Assembly: GCF_963678635.1 (NCBI RefSeq)
Contig: NC_087066.1
Span: forward strand, 30,013,301-30,077,300
Source of the DNA: Symsagittifera roscoffensis
Taxonomy: Eukaryota; Xenacoelomorpha; Acoela; Convolutidae
DNA: 64,000 nucleotides
Reading direction: 5' to 3'
The notes below the pieces were generated by a model. It was not told the origin of the DNA. It did not search any database and saw only the letters and a list, made by a program, of their open reading frames with translations. Every line of letters starts with the position of its first letter. Positions within the stretch are counted from its first letter, which is position 1. The position numbers and the translations under genes were made by a program. Positions 19,584 through 31,769 of this stretch are shown in pieces.

Positions 19584-20516
19584 TAACTTGGACTTTTGTC
19601 GAACAACCCTCCAGTTCATGCAGACTCTGACCCTGTTTCACCCTATCTACTCGAAAGTGCTCAACCACTGCGATCTTCTGAGAGTCCTCACGTCTACCCT
19701 AGTTCACTTCTCGAATCACCAGGCCGAGTTTGGACTGCACAGTAGAGACAACGGAGACTTCGATTTCGATGCAGACAACCTTAGTTACTATCACTTTGTC
19801 ATCCAGACATTGATTATGATTTTAAAGGAAAACGAAACGAACATAGTGGCGTTCAAATCGTTCGGTGGAGCTGCAGTGCATCATTTGATCACGCCGGAAC
19901 CTACGAGAAGCGCTGCACTGCTTCTTGTACAGACATTGCTTTGCTCTTCTATTGGCGAAGACGACACGAGTCGTTTAATCCAGCGACTGTCGACAGTCGA
20001 GCAAACTGACATCAAGTTGAAAGTGGATCTGTTAAGATGTCTGGCAGACTCTTTGCGACAACATAGCGTAGTGAGGTCTAGATTCAGACTCAGTCAAGGG
20101 TTTATTCATACATCGTCATTAGTTGCGGGTCTGACTAATAGTCTGACGACCCCACCTTTGCCACCTTGGGACAGAATAGACCAGTCGTCTATTTTTCAAC
20201 TAATTGAAACGGTGCTGCAAACTCTAACGGCCGCTTTGTATAACGACCCAGCAAATGTAAGATACTTCAACAAAGAAGTGAAGTTTGAATATTTGGTCAA
20301 CTCGGTTCTGCTGCTGGGATGTTTTGTGAAACGAAGAACGATGTCGAATTATCATCACGTAGAACATGGAGAAGAGTATTTGAATCATAATCCGTCAAAC
20401 TACTTTTTGGATGAGTTTGAAGCTAGAAAAGATTTGCCAGATTATACGCCACAGATTTCGGCTGTGTTGAAGTTGTTCAGTTATTTGATGAAGGTAGCAA
20501 TTGATTCGTTCAACAC
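19584..20516 (+). CDS. WDFY3: WDFY3 exon 6 of window
   Basis: Residues 347-657, a 933-nt exon. It contains FKSFGGAAVHHLI (human FREFGGARCAHNI), GEDDTSRLIQRL, FQLIETVLQTLTAALYNDPAN (human FELLHTVFCTLTAAMRYEPAN), LLGCFVKRR and LFSYLMKVAIDSFNT (human LFIYLYKVATDSFDS). The acceptor is TTTTTAG at 19583, the donor AACAC|GTGAGT. It is helical ARM-like sequence with no catalytic residues. An ATG-initiated ORF opens earlier in the intron but is not the exon start, because phase and homology begin at SNLDFCRTTLQF. Confidence 0.97.
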
Positions 20517-20532
20517 GTGAGTAAATTTGAGT

Positions 20533-20840
20533 TTGTTATTACCCTTGTGACTAGCAAGCGTTATCGAATCGGAATATAGGCTGTTTTCAGAATAACAACT
20601 TGTTTAACTTTAACTAAGCCATGTGATTGCCTGGGAATCAAGGTCCTTGGTTCAAAAGCGGCCAGGACCTGTTTTTTTTCAAAGCTCAATTATTCCATTT
20701 AAAAAACTGCCGGCTTACTTGCAACATCACGAATTTTTGTGTGCGGTGAACAGTTTTCTTTATATTTGCAAGTGTTTCTGATTTGCTCCTGTAATGTGTA
20801 AATTTACTAACCCTGACTTAGTTAAAGTTCCTTTAATGTT
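20533..20840 (+). repeat. Composite repeat with tRNA-like core (family E)
   Basis: TTACCCTTGTGACTAGCAAG module at 20540, tRNA-like half with CCTTGGTTCAAAAGCGG near 20643, then GGCTTACTTGCAACATCACG (20711). This is the same module order as at 6395 and 44645. Confidence 0.55.
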
Positions 20841-21249
20841 TTTTTTGGAAAATTTCCTCTAAATTAATTGTCGTCCTGTTGCGTCCTATTGCTTGTCTGC
20901 TTATGTTTTTTTTGGCTGTTTTTCGTTTGCTGAAGCTATTTCTAATGTAATTGAAAGCCTTTTTGTTTTTTCGTGTAAGTTAATTAAATCTGATTTTAAT
21001 AGTTTTTTGTATTTTTTTCATCTTTAAAGTTTCCTTGGTATGAAAAATTTCGGCTGATGATTGACTTCTAATTCGAAAATGGAAATTAATTATCAGATTT
21101 ATCTGCGAAATAAAAGTTTTACCTATTCATCCAGTTTTCTCAAATTGGCTTAATTTTATCAAAATATATGTCAATTATAAATTGTTCTACATCAATTTTT
21201 TTTTCGAATTTCAAAAGTTTTTTTTCGAAATTCAAAAGTTTTTTTAAAA

Positions 21250-22135
21250 AACAAGTAATCTTTTTCAGTTTCCTTGCGTTCATTACTCTTCTCCAACTAT
21301 CTGTTGGCTATGTTTTTTTTCGGGAAAAAATCTAAAGAGTTGTTAACGCTCAATTTTGTTTTTTCACGGACGGTTTGAGTTTTGATTTCTTATATTTTCA
21401 CTTCATTTCCTTTGTTAAAAGGAATGCAACTCAGCTATCGAACAGCAAAAGTTTAAAGGTCATAAAAAATGTGATCGAATTCTAATTTCGAAAATGGGAT
21501 TGAATTATCAGATTTCCCAGCGAAACAAAAATTTTACCTATTGATCCAGTTTTTTCAATTTGAATTAATTATCAAAAAAGGACTAATAATAAGTTGTTTG
21601 TGAAATTCAAAGAGTTCTGATGGATAAATATTTTTCTGTTTCCTGCATACAAGTAAGGTTTTTTCTGTTTCCTGCATACAAGTAAGGTTTTTTTCTGTTT
21701 CCTTGCGTTCATTACTCTTTTCCAACTGTCATTGCAGTGGGCTATGTTTGCTAACTGACAATGCTACGCTTGCATTGTATCGCAAGTGATGCGAAGCTCC
21801 GCTTTGCCACTGTGTTAATTGCGTTTTAATTAAAAGGAATGAAAACTTTCAAATGAAGGCGATCAAATTTTTCGTGACTTTTGCAGGTTTGCTATTCGAT
21901 AGTAGTTTCGAAAGTGGACTTAAATGTTCAAATTTCCTATCGAAATTAAAAGTTTACCTATTGTCCAGTTGTCTCAAATTTGGTTTATTTTATCAAAAAA
22001 GCACCAATTATAAATTGTCATGAAATTCAAGGCGCTTCAATGGCTTTTTCTTGCAAATTCGAAAATTGAAGTTTTTTCTGTTTCCTTGAGTTCATTATGT
22101 GTTTCCGACGGTCAGTTGGCTATGTTTCAAGCAGT
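21250..22135 (+). repeat. Cluster of family D repeats with short internal tandem
   Basis: Three copies of the TTTCTGTTTCCTTG..TTCATTACTC signature (21270, 21700, 22076) with CAGTTGGCTATG-type ends. It has the 3' block CGCTTGCATTGTATCGCAAG / GATGCGAAGCTCCGCTTTGC (21765-21810). A 32-bp unit (CTGTTTCCTGCATACAAGTA) is repeated in tandem at 21632-21696. Confidence 0.6.
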
Positions 22136-22597
22136 CCACTCTGATACCTAAACACGTAAAAATTGGTTCTTTTTTAAAGACTTTTAATGGTACAAATTGG
22201 CTCTTTTTTAGCACGTACAAATTGGTTCTTTTTAAAAATTTTTAATGGTTAAACGTGCATCATGGAAGCAGTTTGTCTAGTTGACGACGCTGCAATGAAA
22301 CAAATAAACACTCGTGTGTGTTAGCTGAAGCAACTATTTACGGTGATCGGAATGAATTAAATTTTTGGTCTGAAAAAGTGGAAAGCATAAATTTCTTTTC
22401 ATCGAGTTTCTAAAATCGGAGCGCAATGGCGTTAATCACCCTTCGGCTTCATCTGAAGTTATGTTGTGGTACCTAATTTTGCGTGAAAAACACCCGAGTA
22501 CTATGTTCCGACCCTCATTCGATGGTCGGTACATAAACTGTGCTGAAACAGGGTAAATCGCTGCTGTAAAGCAAGCCAACCAGTTTTTAAATTTTAG
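22136..22597 (+). other. End of intron 6, partly repetitive
   Basis: It has two or three tandem units around ACAAATTGGTTCTTTTTTA (22155-22260). It also has a piece related to the spacer of the 1203-2401 palindrome (TTGCGTGAAAAACA, 22480-22495). No exon is seen, although the protein is shorter here than human WDFY3, so a small missed exon is possible. Confidence 0.4.
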
Positions 22598-23316
22598 TCA
22601 ACCCATCAAACTAGAGGACAACACACCAGCAATAATCCATCCTGGAGCCATAATCTCGATGATAAACCTACTGTCTGCAATTTCATTCCCCGAATCCCGT
22701 CAGTGGGAATGTGCGGTACACTTCCATATTCTGTGCATAGTGCAAAAACTGGTTCTATCATGCGAACGAAATGCTCAAATGCTAGCACGTGGTGGTTTGA
22801 TTCGCGTTCTGATTGGTCCAATTGGAGCGGTGATGTTATTGGACGAACATCATCCTTCACATTCAGTCACGCATTCGCTTCTTGATAGGCTGTCTAATCA
22901 GAGGATTGAAGTAAGAGAGTTAAGAGCTTATCTGAGACTAGGGAGTCCGTTGCATTGTTTGTTTAACGAAGAAGACGCGGTGAATAAATATGTCCCGACT
23001 GATGACAGATGGCGACTTGTTTCGACAATGGGTCTCGCTTCGAGCGCTTCACCGCATGGAAGTCGTGCCATCATGTCACCGAGAGGCGACGACCTATCAA
23101 ATACGACAGATGATATTAAGGAGATGAGCCGAGAATTGAAGAAATGCGAATGTTGTGTGTGTCGAATTAAATCAGGAAGTGTCCCGCTGAATACCATAAA
23201 GACCCTAGTTGCGATGAGTGGTAAACGAGAAGCAGACGCTAGAAGGGCGATCATGTACGCAGATTACGTGATGACTGAGCCACCGGCATTCGTTGAGTTC
23301 AACTATAACTTCGAAG
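22598..23316 (+). CDS. WDFY3: WDFY3 exon 7 of window
   Basis: Residues 658-897. It begins TQPIKLEDNTPAIIHPGAII (human VIIHPGAMLAML) and ends PPAFVEFNYNFEG (human TPAFVEFDTSLEG). LRAYLRLGSPLHC matches LREFLRLASPLNC. Acceptor ATTTTAG at 22597, donor GAAG|GTATTT. The segment RELKKCECCVCRIKSG is richer in cysteine than I recall for other family members. Confidence 0.97.
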
Positions 23317-23440
23317 GTATTTTTCAACATTTTAGTATGAGAGGTTCATGGCAAAAAAGGCGTCCAGGAGTGTTTTGCGGAAACCCTTAAATGTTATAGA
23401 AATGTATTGAGAAGTTTTATCCAGCTGTATTTTTCTTCAG

Positions 23441-23717
23441 GTTTTGGCAGTATTTTCATTCCAAATCTTGTGCCACATGCGGGATCTCCTGCTTCGTTCG
23501 TGGGATCAGCTGGAACAGTGGCAGTCGCTGCACTTTCGTCCACAGCTTCCAACTTTGTCGGATCTCCAGTTGTACCTTCAGCGCCCGGGGCTTCTGCGGC
23601 CGCGGTAGTGAGTCTCGGCACAGGTGACCACCGGGTGTTTCCACCGAACAACGGAATGTCCTTCACATGCTGGATCAACATGATTGACTTGCCTGAAGAT
23701 TGTAATCATCATATGAG
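23441..23717 (+). CDS. WDFY3: WDFY3 exon 8 of window (start of ConA-like module)
   Basis: Residues 898-989. GFGSIFIPNLVPH matches human GFGCLFLPSLAPH. RVFPPNNGMSFTCWI matches RFFPPPSGLSYSSWF, the first strand of the concanavalin A/LamG-like fold. Between them is an Ala/Ser/Val-rich insert of about 45 residues, longer than the human linker. Acceptor TTCTTCAG at 23440, donor ATGAG|GTGATG. Confidence 0.96.
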
Positions 23718-23878
23718 GTGATGTTATTTTTATATCTTAACAATCTGATATGATGGTATGTGCTCTAAGCACAAAAGACAGTCCAAAAGTTTTACAGTAA
23801 CCCGATAAAAGTTTTTTTTTTGAAAATAGCGCTGAACAGTTTCCAATATTTGCACTTTAATATATGTGCTTATTACAG

Positions 23879-24191
23879 ACTCTGTACGATCTCGAGGAAC
23901 TTCAGCGCAGCGTCTAGCAAACCCGGTGACTCCTCGAATCGAAATTCCATTGGATCCTTAAGCAGTTCTCCAGCCAATCTCGCCAGCCAGTTTGATTTTG
24001 TTGACGTGTCTTCTCCTCCCCAATCCAGGGACCTGGTTTGTTTCCAGGTGGGAATATCTGCTGTGGATCACTCTCTGGTAGTTTCTACAAAGGAAGTGCC
24101 TGAAGGCTCGAAGAGTTTCGTAGGACTGGATGATCCGACTGGAGTTTCCTCTAATTCTGATTTGTCGTTCAGATCCAATGTGTTCAAACAG
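23879..24191 (+). CDS. WDFY3: WDFY3 exon 9 of window (ConA-like module)
   Basis: Residues 990-1094. It holds a Ser/Asn-rich loop, then LVCFQVGISAVDHSLVVSTKE, aligning with human YVCLAIVLSAKDRSLIVSTKE. Acceptor TATTACAG at 23878, donor CAG|GTCAGT in phase 0. Confidence 0.96.
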
Positions 24192-24600
24192 GTCAGTTCA
24201 AATTCAATTTACTGTGAACTAGTTATGTGCATAAAAGTCATATGAGTTGCGGCCCTAATTAAAATTGTGTGCAATATCTGTTTTGTTATTCCGGTCTGTG
24301 AAATGTTGCCTCTCCTTGGCAAGCAATGAGCACGGATCATAGTAAGCCTTGAATTTCCGACTTTTTGACTGGAGTTTTCCATGTCAATGAGAGTTTTTCT
24401 GACAGTTTTCTATTTACACTTGATGACTGATTTTTATATCAACGAGTTCTAGGCTTCTAATTTTCATATTATTTGACCAACAGCGTTTTATATTAACGAA
24501 TATATTAAACTCCTGAAATGAGAATAGTTATTTGATAGTTACACAGTAGTTACTTTTAGTAGCTTCCTAAAAAGCGCTAAACGAAAACTAATTGTTTCAG
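24192..24600 (+). other. Intron 9, nothing further seen
   Basis: Ordinary AT-rich intron ending TTGTTTCAG, with no repeats or RNA genes recognised. Confidence 0.6.
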
Positions 24601-24865
24601 ACAAACGGTTGGATCCACATTGCCGTAGTTCTCACAAAAGGCTTCGTGAAGCAGAGCTCCTGTTCCATCTTTGTGAACGGAATCCAGCAGATATCCAACA
24701 GGATGCACTACATCTCAACGCCCAACACTACCAACACACCATCTGTGTACACGACTAATATGAGTATAGGCACATCACTCGTGTATGCGACTGACAAGTG
24801 TAAACTGAAGTGGAAACTAGCAGGAGCTCACTTGATGGAAGACGCACTGTCAAGTACCCAGATAG
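24601..24865 (+). CDS. WDFY3: WDFY3 exon 10 of window (ConA-like module)
   Basis: Residues 1095-1182. TNGWIHIAVVLTKGFVKQSS corresponds to human GQWHHLVLVMSKGMLKNST, and IFVNGIQ to LYIDGQL: the classic W-H...V.V..G strand pair of LamG/ConA-like folds. Donor ATAG|GTACGT. Confidence 0.96.
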
Positions 24866-25090
24866 GTACGTTGCATTTTAGATGATGATTGTAGTTAATG
24901 GATAGAGAGTAAAACTCAGAGCTGAAAAATATATCGCCAGTATTCGTCACTTGAAATCTTAAGATTTTTAAAATGGCATATCATCTCATCACTCTCTCGA
25001 TCCTTTTTGGAATTCCAAAGTAAGTTTTTGTAGTTTCGAGGTGTTTTTACCTTCTAGGTTTGTTCAAATACATTTTTGCGATTGTTGCAG

Positions 25091-25395
25091 CACACATGTA
25101 CAAGCTGGGCCCCTCATATAGCGGCTCCTTCCAACGATGCCCGATGAACCTGTTTGACCTCCCTTCCTCAAACACCTCCGCCATCTCCACCCTCAACCCC
25201 TCCTCCATCATCACATCAACCCCAGTGACCCCGGCTACACCAGGTAGTTCTGCAACATCTACGGGTGGAGTGGTGGCTATAGTTAGTGAGGATAAGATCA
25301 TATGGGGAGTGAATGCAAGGAGTATGACTGTGTTGAGTCTGGCCAGGATCAGAAAGATGTATGGAAAAGGGATGGCAATCACCCTATCCAAACTG
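25091..25395 (+). CDS. WDFY3: WDFY3 exon 11 of window (end of ConA-like module)
   Basis: Residues 1183-1284. YKLGPSYSGSFQ matches human YELGPNYVGSFQ, and LSLARIRKMYGK matches LTVARIRKVYNK. A Thr/Ser/Pro-rich insert of about 35 residues separates them. Acceptor GTTGCAG at 25090, donor CTG|GTACGT. Confidence 0.96.
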
Positions 25396-25863
25396 GTACG
25401 TCATTGCTGAAAAAACGACATGTACACTTGAATGATTTTGAAGTAGAAATCAACTACTAATCAGCCTACTATGAAAAAAGATGAAAGCACAGCTCACTTT
25501 GATCCATGCCTAAATTGGATCAAGTAATTTAAGTTTCATCATTTAAGCAAGCAAAGCAACTTCATCCGTTGAACACGGTGCTTTTTGGTTAAATAGATTT
25601 TTGAAACAGTTTTTACCGTCTGAATTGAGTGGAATTGACTCGATCAATAGTTTCCAAAATGAGCCGTGTCAAAATGAGCTGTTATAGAATGAGCGAAAAG
25701 GATATTTCCAACGATTTCTAATTAACAGTAAATCAATGAAACGTGAACGTTTTAATTTTTTCAAGAATATATTTTAGTTTTCAAGAAATTATTCACCCGA
25801 ATTTCAGCTGGTTCTTGAAAGCCAACATAATTTAAAAATTAATTGAGTCGTCACATTTTTTAG
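25396..25863 (+). other. Intron 11, nothing further seen
   Basis: AT-rich intron without recognised repeats. The short tandem AAAATGAGC words near 25658-25694 are low-complexity. Confidence 0.5.
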
Positions 25864-26257
25864 CTCAAACTGTCACTGGCCGATGAAGTGTGCCCCGTTC
25901 GCGTTCTCTTCAATTCCGCCTCCCACCTTCAAGGTCCAGTGAGAGCACCTTTAGGCGGAGTCCTCATCGGCAACTCCTCAATTCGAGCTTTCACTCCTGC
26001 TCCTTTGGCTTCAACTTTGAACAAAATTGGAGCTCCTTTGATAGTCCTAGAACTCATAGCCAAGAGTGATTCAATCGAGAGATTGTACGCGTGTGTTAAA
26101 CTGTTGAACACTGTTTTGCCTTGTCTTGAGATTAAGAGTGACATGGACTGTAAGAAATGGTTCCAGACTCTTTCGTTGATTCTGGAACGGAAGGCCCACT
26201 CAATTAATTCACATGTGGCACAGATAATCTTGGAAACGATTGGAATAGTGGAGTCAA
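25864..26257 (+). CDS. WDFY3: WDFY3 exon 12 of window
   Basis: Residues 1285-1415. VLFNSASHLQGPVRAP matches human LIHNSAGHLNGSARTI. GVLIGNSSIRAFTPAPLAST matches ALIGYLGVRTFVPKPVATT, and ILERKAHSINSHVAQI matches LLKKKRSLLNSHILHL. Acceptor TTTTTAG at 25863, donor TCAA|GTAAGT. Confidence 0.97.
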
Positions 26258-26425
26258 GTAAGTTTCTCGAATATCAGCATCACGTATTTTGAGAAAATTT
26301 TTACTGTGAGACAGCATTGATTACACACCATCGAAGCGTAGTGTATTATTACGAAGAATTTTTTCTAAATTAATTCGCTAATAAAAGTGCTCATTTGGTG
26401 ACACATATGTTATATTTCAATTTAA

Positions 26426-26955
26426 TCTATTATATATTCAAATGCGGGCTTCACTATTTCGCCACGTTTAAGCTTTCTTAACGTATAATTTTTGCATGTT
26501 TACTGAAAGAATTTTTTCACGTTTAAGCTATAAGGCACATAGCAATGGTTAATAATTTTTTTCTCTTTCTCAGTTTGATTTCTGTAGTTATTTCACCGAG
26601 TTTAAAATAAGCAGCCCAATAGTAGGATGCTGTCCGGATTCTCCAAGAGCTTGCAAATTCGGGCTCCCATTTTGAATGCCGGAATCTTTTTAGGTTACGA
26701 GATTCGATGATTTTTGTGTTTTTTTTTTCAAAAATTTTCAGAAATCATAAATTTGGAATTCCTAACTTTGTAGTTGAGTGCTGTCAGGGTACTCTCAGGA
26801 GTTTCAAATCTTGCCAAAGGCCACTACTCAAATGCTTTCAGTTTTCGAGATGTGACGAAATTTCTTAAAGAACTTACTTACAAAAAAAATCACAAAATTT
26901 GAAACTACAAACTTGATGAAGAGAACATTATTGTCAGCATACACCCAGTTCGATT
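26426..26955 (+). mobile_element. 3'-truncated Helitron, family B
   Basis: Starts A|TCTATTATATATTCAAATG after AATTTAA, with the family 5' blocks CGGGCTTCACTATTTCGCC and GTTTAAGC. It includes a GTAGGATGCTGTCCGGATTC repeat-unit start. It stops near CAGCATACACCCAGT without a CTAG terminus. Confidence 0.65.
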
Positions 26956-27379
26956 GAAATTCATCTGGTGAATGTGACGTAAATAGCACTCTCCAAATAC
27001 GAACGTGGAAATGGTCCGAAAAGACGTGAATGATTTTAAGTCATCTTTAAGCTTACTTAAGCATAAACATTTAATGGCGTGTTGCTGCTTTTTTTGGCTG
27101 GTTTTAGGTCCTGTTTGAAAAAAAAATTGTATTATGAAAATATATGGGAATTATTATTTTCGTTTTTTTTGCGACGTTTTGGAAAAGTTTTTCACTTTTC
27201 ACAGAAATTTCATTTTGTTCTCAAAAACTACTATACCGATTTTCAAAAAAATGATAGCTATGGAACGAACCGGCTGCTCTTCTCTGTGCCTGCATATTTT
27301 GTTAGTCTCTTTTCGTTTTACTTCACGTTTTACGGTCTTGAAAGTTTGAGTAGACGGATTTTTGGCTTATTTGCTGACA

Positions 27380-28085
27380 CTTGCGAAGCTAAGTGTTATA
27401 GTACGGACTTTTATTTCCAACCTGAGTCGCAAATATTGGTGCCCATTTGGGGGCACTTTTACAGATTTAAAATAGCGTTGACATTCGAAAAATAATAAGT
27501 TAACATAGTTGATGCATTTTAAATTCATTAAATTAACCGAAAAAGATTTTGTTTCAAACAACATAACTATAGTTAAAACTCAATTTCAGAAGTTTTCTAA
27601 GTCATTAAATATCGCAATTTTTTGAAATGCATAATTTATACATAATGCAACTTTATGCTTTCCAATTTGTTTTATGCAAAGTTAGTGGGGATGCCTTCAG
27701 TTTGTTAAACTCCAAAATATTACTTGCAAATTGTGTCTGTTTGTATTTGGTGCTACTTTTGCTGCATCGAATTGGCAATTTATTAGCATATGTAGCTGCG
27801 TTATTGGTGGCTAGTATTTGTGAATTTTAAGCATCCGTGTCTGAGTGGTTAGTGCGTGAGACTCAAATTTGCTAAGTCGCAGATTCGAATCCGACACTTC
27901 GCCGAGTTTTTGCTAATTCGAGGCTTATTTCTACTTTTTCTGTTGATACTCTTAGTCTCAGTAAACTTTTTTTCCAGTCGCATGTTTAATCTTTTCCTTA
28001 TTTTTTTGTTGTGCCTGCGTAGAGTTATTTTTTGCATTTTCCTCGCTTGTGTTTGCGAAGCGCAGCTTCGCCTCTGTGTAATTTT
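27380..28085 (+). repeat. 700-bp interspersed repeat with embedded tRNA-like core (family F)
   Basis: Nearly collinear with 38395-39015. Shared blocks include AATGCATAATTTATA, TGGATGCCTTCAGTTT-like, TTGGCAATTTAT and CATATGTAGCTGC. A tRNA-like segment (27832-27905) follows, with A-box-like GAGTGGTTAGTGCGTGAGAC and B-box-like AGATTCGAATCC. The 3' end is the hairpin GCGAAGCGCAGCTTCGC (28050-28066) and CTCTGTGTAA. Confidence 0.65.
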
Positions 28086-29640
28086 TGCAACTACCTTTGA
28101 ATGAAAAGAACCTATTGTTTAGAAGTTTTCCTCGCAAATTGAAATGCTTCATTTAATTTTCTATCATGTTAAGGTCTTTTCAAAGGTGATTGTAATTCTG
28201 ACAACATAGTTCAAACGAAACTCGTGCGTGTGTGCACTAATTTAGTTTACTTCACTTCTAACACTAGTCGCAAAGAAAACTGCTCATTTGGTGGCACTTT
28301 TGCAGCAATAGCATTAATTATTGTTGATTGTCAAACGACAATGTCGTAGATGCTGCAACTTGGTTGCATAGAATCATCTGCTTGCACAGCAACCAGAACT
28401 TTCGTTAGAATCTTAAATAAGAAAAATAAGAACGTTGCGACCTACATGCACAGTTGCCTCGAGCAAAATGCGAGCTACCTGATTTTTCAGTCAAGGAAGA
28501 TGTAAGAATTCGAAACAGGACAAATTAAAATGAGAATTTTTCTTGACATTACACCAAAATTATTGTGCATTTTTCAATTGATATTTTTTGTCTATTGACC
28601 TTTTGACTGAAGGAATGAATAATTTTGCGATACAAGGTTTGCGTCGACATCTCAAGAGAGTGACTGACCAAGGGTGGTTTGTTGGAACAATCCTCGGTAG
28701 ATTTTTTCATGACTTTGTTTGCGCTGCTGGCTGAGTTAGATCTTCAAAAAAGGTTTCAGATCGGGTTTGATACGTCTTTGTACTGAAGTGCTGGCCAGTC
28801 TAACATTTGTTCTTGGCATTGTTTTTTTTTTCAGATTAATTAACTCTTGCTCAAATAAGATGAATTGTGATTTCAATTTGGAGGCCTAGTCCATTTTTTA
28901 TGTTTTAAAAATAAACCGAGAAATTTGAACAACCTGCAGTTTCCGAGCAGCCTTGACATGTCCAGACGAAATTATCAATGAGGTTTTCGTTGCAGTCAAT
29001 GCCAATGCATTTTAGACGACTTGCCTCCTGCATGTATGGTTTCTGAACATAAGCCTGAACATAAGTTGCAAATACCATGGCGTTTTGCGCAGCTGTTCTG
29101 CATTTTTTTTTGTTTTCAGCGTTTTTGGTTTTGAATTGAAAATACTTCTTCGATTATTATTGTCAGTGATCGCAAAATTTTTTTGTACAAGAACTGGATC
29201 ACTAAAATGCCTTCGTAGTCAAGTAATATTCAGAGTATGTATTATTCAGTTCCTCAATTTATCGAATCTATCCAAAAAGTTCATTATTACAGTTAGGCTA
29301 AATTTTGACTCCAGGCATACTTAGACTTTTCAGCTAGCACGTTTTGACAAAATTTTTATAGTTTAAAAGATATAGATGCACTGAACTAAAAAAAAGAAAG
29401 TTATACTACCTGTGACTATTTTTAAATAAAACTATGGTTTCAAATTTGCCAGTAATTGTGTATTTTTTTCCCTCGAGGGTTTCAAAGTTGCCAATTTGGG
29501 ATAAATATTATACCGCGACATTTCCTGTTTTTTTTTTAAATAATTCCTATATCGTAGAAATGTGGTCGGAAAATGTTGAGTTTCGCCCTTATACGAGCAG
29601 TCTTGTTATTCTGACCACTTCGTAGAGTGGGAAGCAGCTC
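28086..29640 (+). other. Intron 12 segment, mostly featureless
   Basis: AT-rich sequence. The only recognisable item is a Helentron-like 3' relic at 29586-29607 (CTTATACGAGCAGTCTTGTT). Confidence 0.45.
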
Positions 29641-29654
29641 TCGCGTAGGGTCAA

Positions 29655-31769
29655 TCTATATCTATCTATCTATCTATCTACCTATCTATACTATATTTAA
29701 ATGCGAGTGACAGCTATCTCCCATGTTTAAGCATAATGTTTTTTTTATGTTTAACGGAAGAATTTTTTCATGTTTAAGCTATATCATATATTGCAATGCT
29801 TAAGAAAATTTTTCAATTAGTTTTTCGCAAGGTCATTAATTTTTCAGAATTTTTTTTCCGAGGCCAAATTAAGTCTGTCTGTCTGTATACCTGCTTTTTA
29901 AATTAATTTGATTATGTCTGCCTACCCGTCGCCTAATTTTTTAACTTTCATCTATTATCTATCTATTATCTTTTTAAATGCGGGCTTCACTATCTCGCCA
30001 TGTTTAAGCTTTTTCAACCTATTATTTTGTATGTTTAACAAATGAATTTTTTCACATTTAAGCTATATCGTATATTGCAATGGTTAAGGTTTTTTTTCAA
30101 TTTTTCAGTTTAAATTCAGTGTTTTTTTCATCACGTTTTAAATTAGCAACCCAATAGTAGGATATTGTCAGAGTTTTTCCAGGTTTTGCGATTCTGGCCT
30201 CCATATATGAATAAACAAGTCCTTTTGGTTTACGAGATAGGCATTTTTCGAGATTTTCCAAAAATTTCTAGAAAATTTAATTTTAAAAAATTTCCCAATT
30301 TTCAAAATTCTCGCCCTGTAGTTGGGTGCTGTCAGGTTTTGCGAATCTTGCCTACAATTCTGACTTCTCAAATCCTTTTAGTTTTCGAGTTATGACGTTT
30401 TTCATGATTTTTTCAAAAAAATTTCAAAAACTTGGATTTTAAAAAATTCCAAACGTTGAAGATCTCAATCCTGTTGTTGGATATTGTGAGGGTACTCTCA
30501 GGGGTTGCGAATCTTGCCTTTGATTATGGCTGCTCAAATCCCTGTAGTTTTCGAGATTTTTGGGATTTTTTTCAAAAGTTTTCAGAAAACTTAGATATAA
30601 AAATTTAACAAAAAATTTGAAATTACCATCTCTGTAGTGAGGCTCTGTTAGGGTACTCTGAGGAGTTGCGAATTTTGTCTCCCAGTATGACTGCGCAATT
30701 CCGTGCAGTTTTCAAGATATAACGTTTTTTATGATTTTCTCCCAAATTTTCAAAAAAAATTAAATGTTAAAAAGTTCCGAAATTTTGAAGATATTAATCC
30801 TGTTATTGGAATCTTTGAGGGTACTCTCAGGGGGTTGCGAATCTTGCCTCTGAATAGGACTGCTCAAAATCTTGTGGTTTTTCAGATATGAACTTTTTGT
30901 GATTTTATCAAAAAAAAATTTCATGAAAATTAATTTTTTTTTCAAAGTTTGAATTTCCTAACCTGTAGCTGGGGGCTGTCAGAGTAATCTCAAGGGTTGC
31001 AAATTTGGCCTCCAATTAAGAATGCCCAAATCATTTTGTTAAATAGATACGACGATTTTTGTGATTTTTAATTGGAAATTTTCAGAAAACTCAAATTACA
31101 CAATAATTCGTTCAAGTGAATTTCCCAACCCTGTAGTTGTGTACTTTCAAAGATTGCGAATATTGCCATTAAAAAACTGCTCAAAGTTTGGTAGCTTTCG
31201 AAAAAGGAATTTTTTCTGGTTTTCAAAAAAAATACCTTTCAGAAAACTTAAGGTGAAGTTTCTCAAAATCTGAATTTCCCAACGTTGTAGTTGGGTACTG
31301 TAAGTATACTCTCAGGAGTTGCAAATCTTACGTTCTAGTGCAACTGCTCAATTGCTTTCCATTTCCCAGATGTGACGATTTTTAGTTCATTGTAAACTTA
31401 GATATAAAAAAAATTGTCACAAATTTTTATGGTTTTTCAAAATTTGAATTAAAAAAACCGGATGAAAAATTTTACAAAATTTGAAGTTACTCTCAGGAGT
31501 TGCAAATCTTGCGCCCAAATGCGACTGCTCAATTGATTTCAGTTTCCCAGATGTGACGTTTCTGTGTTCATTTTAAACTTTTTGAAGAATTTTTATAATA
31601 TTTAACAAAATTTTATGCTTTTTCAAAATTTGTGGAAAAAACTTGAATAAAAAACGTTGCGAAAGTTTTTAATTACGAACCCTGTAATTGGGTACTGTCA
31701 GAGTACACTCAAAGAATAGTTTTTTGAGTTATTGAAATTTCGAAGCACCGGAGGTGCGGTACACGCTAG
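29655..31769 (+). mobile_element. Helitron family B, full-length copy with internal tandem repeats
   Basis: The 5' end follows A and begins TCTATATCTATC in a short TCTA microsatellite. The 3' end is hairpin GCACCGGAGGTGC, then GGTACACG, then CTAG before T (31766-31770). TC...CTAG ends, a 3' hairpin about 10 nt from the end and insertion between A and T are Helitron hallmarks. A second 5'-like block (TTAAATGCGGGCTTCAC, 29968-29990) suggests one Helitron inserted in or recombined with another. The body (about 30150-31700) is built from degenerate units of about 160 bp with CCTGTAGTTGGGTGCTGTCA and TTTTCGAGATATGACG. There is no Rep/helicase, so it is non-autonomous. Confidence 0.8.

Noticed and set aside
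22606-22860. Antisense ORFs overlapping exon 7, and similar ones over exons 5, 8, 11, 17-20
   Set aside because: Mirror frames of real WDFY3 coding sequence, with no independent motifs.
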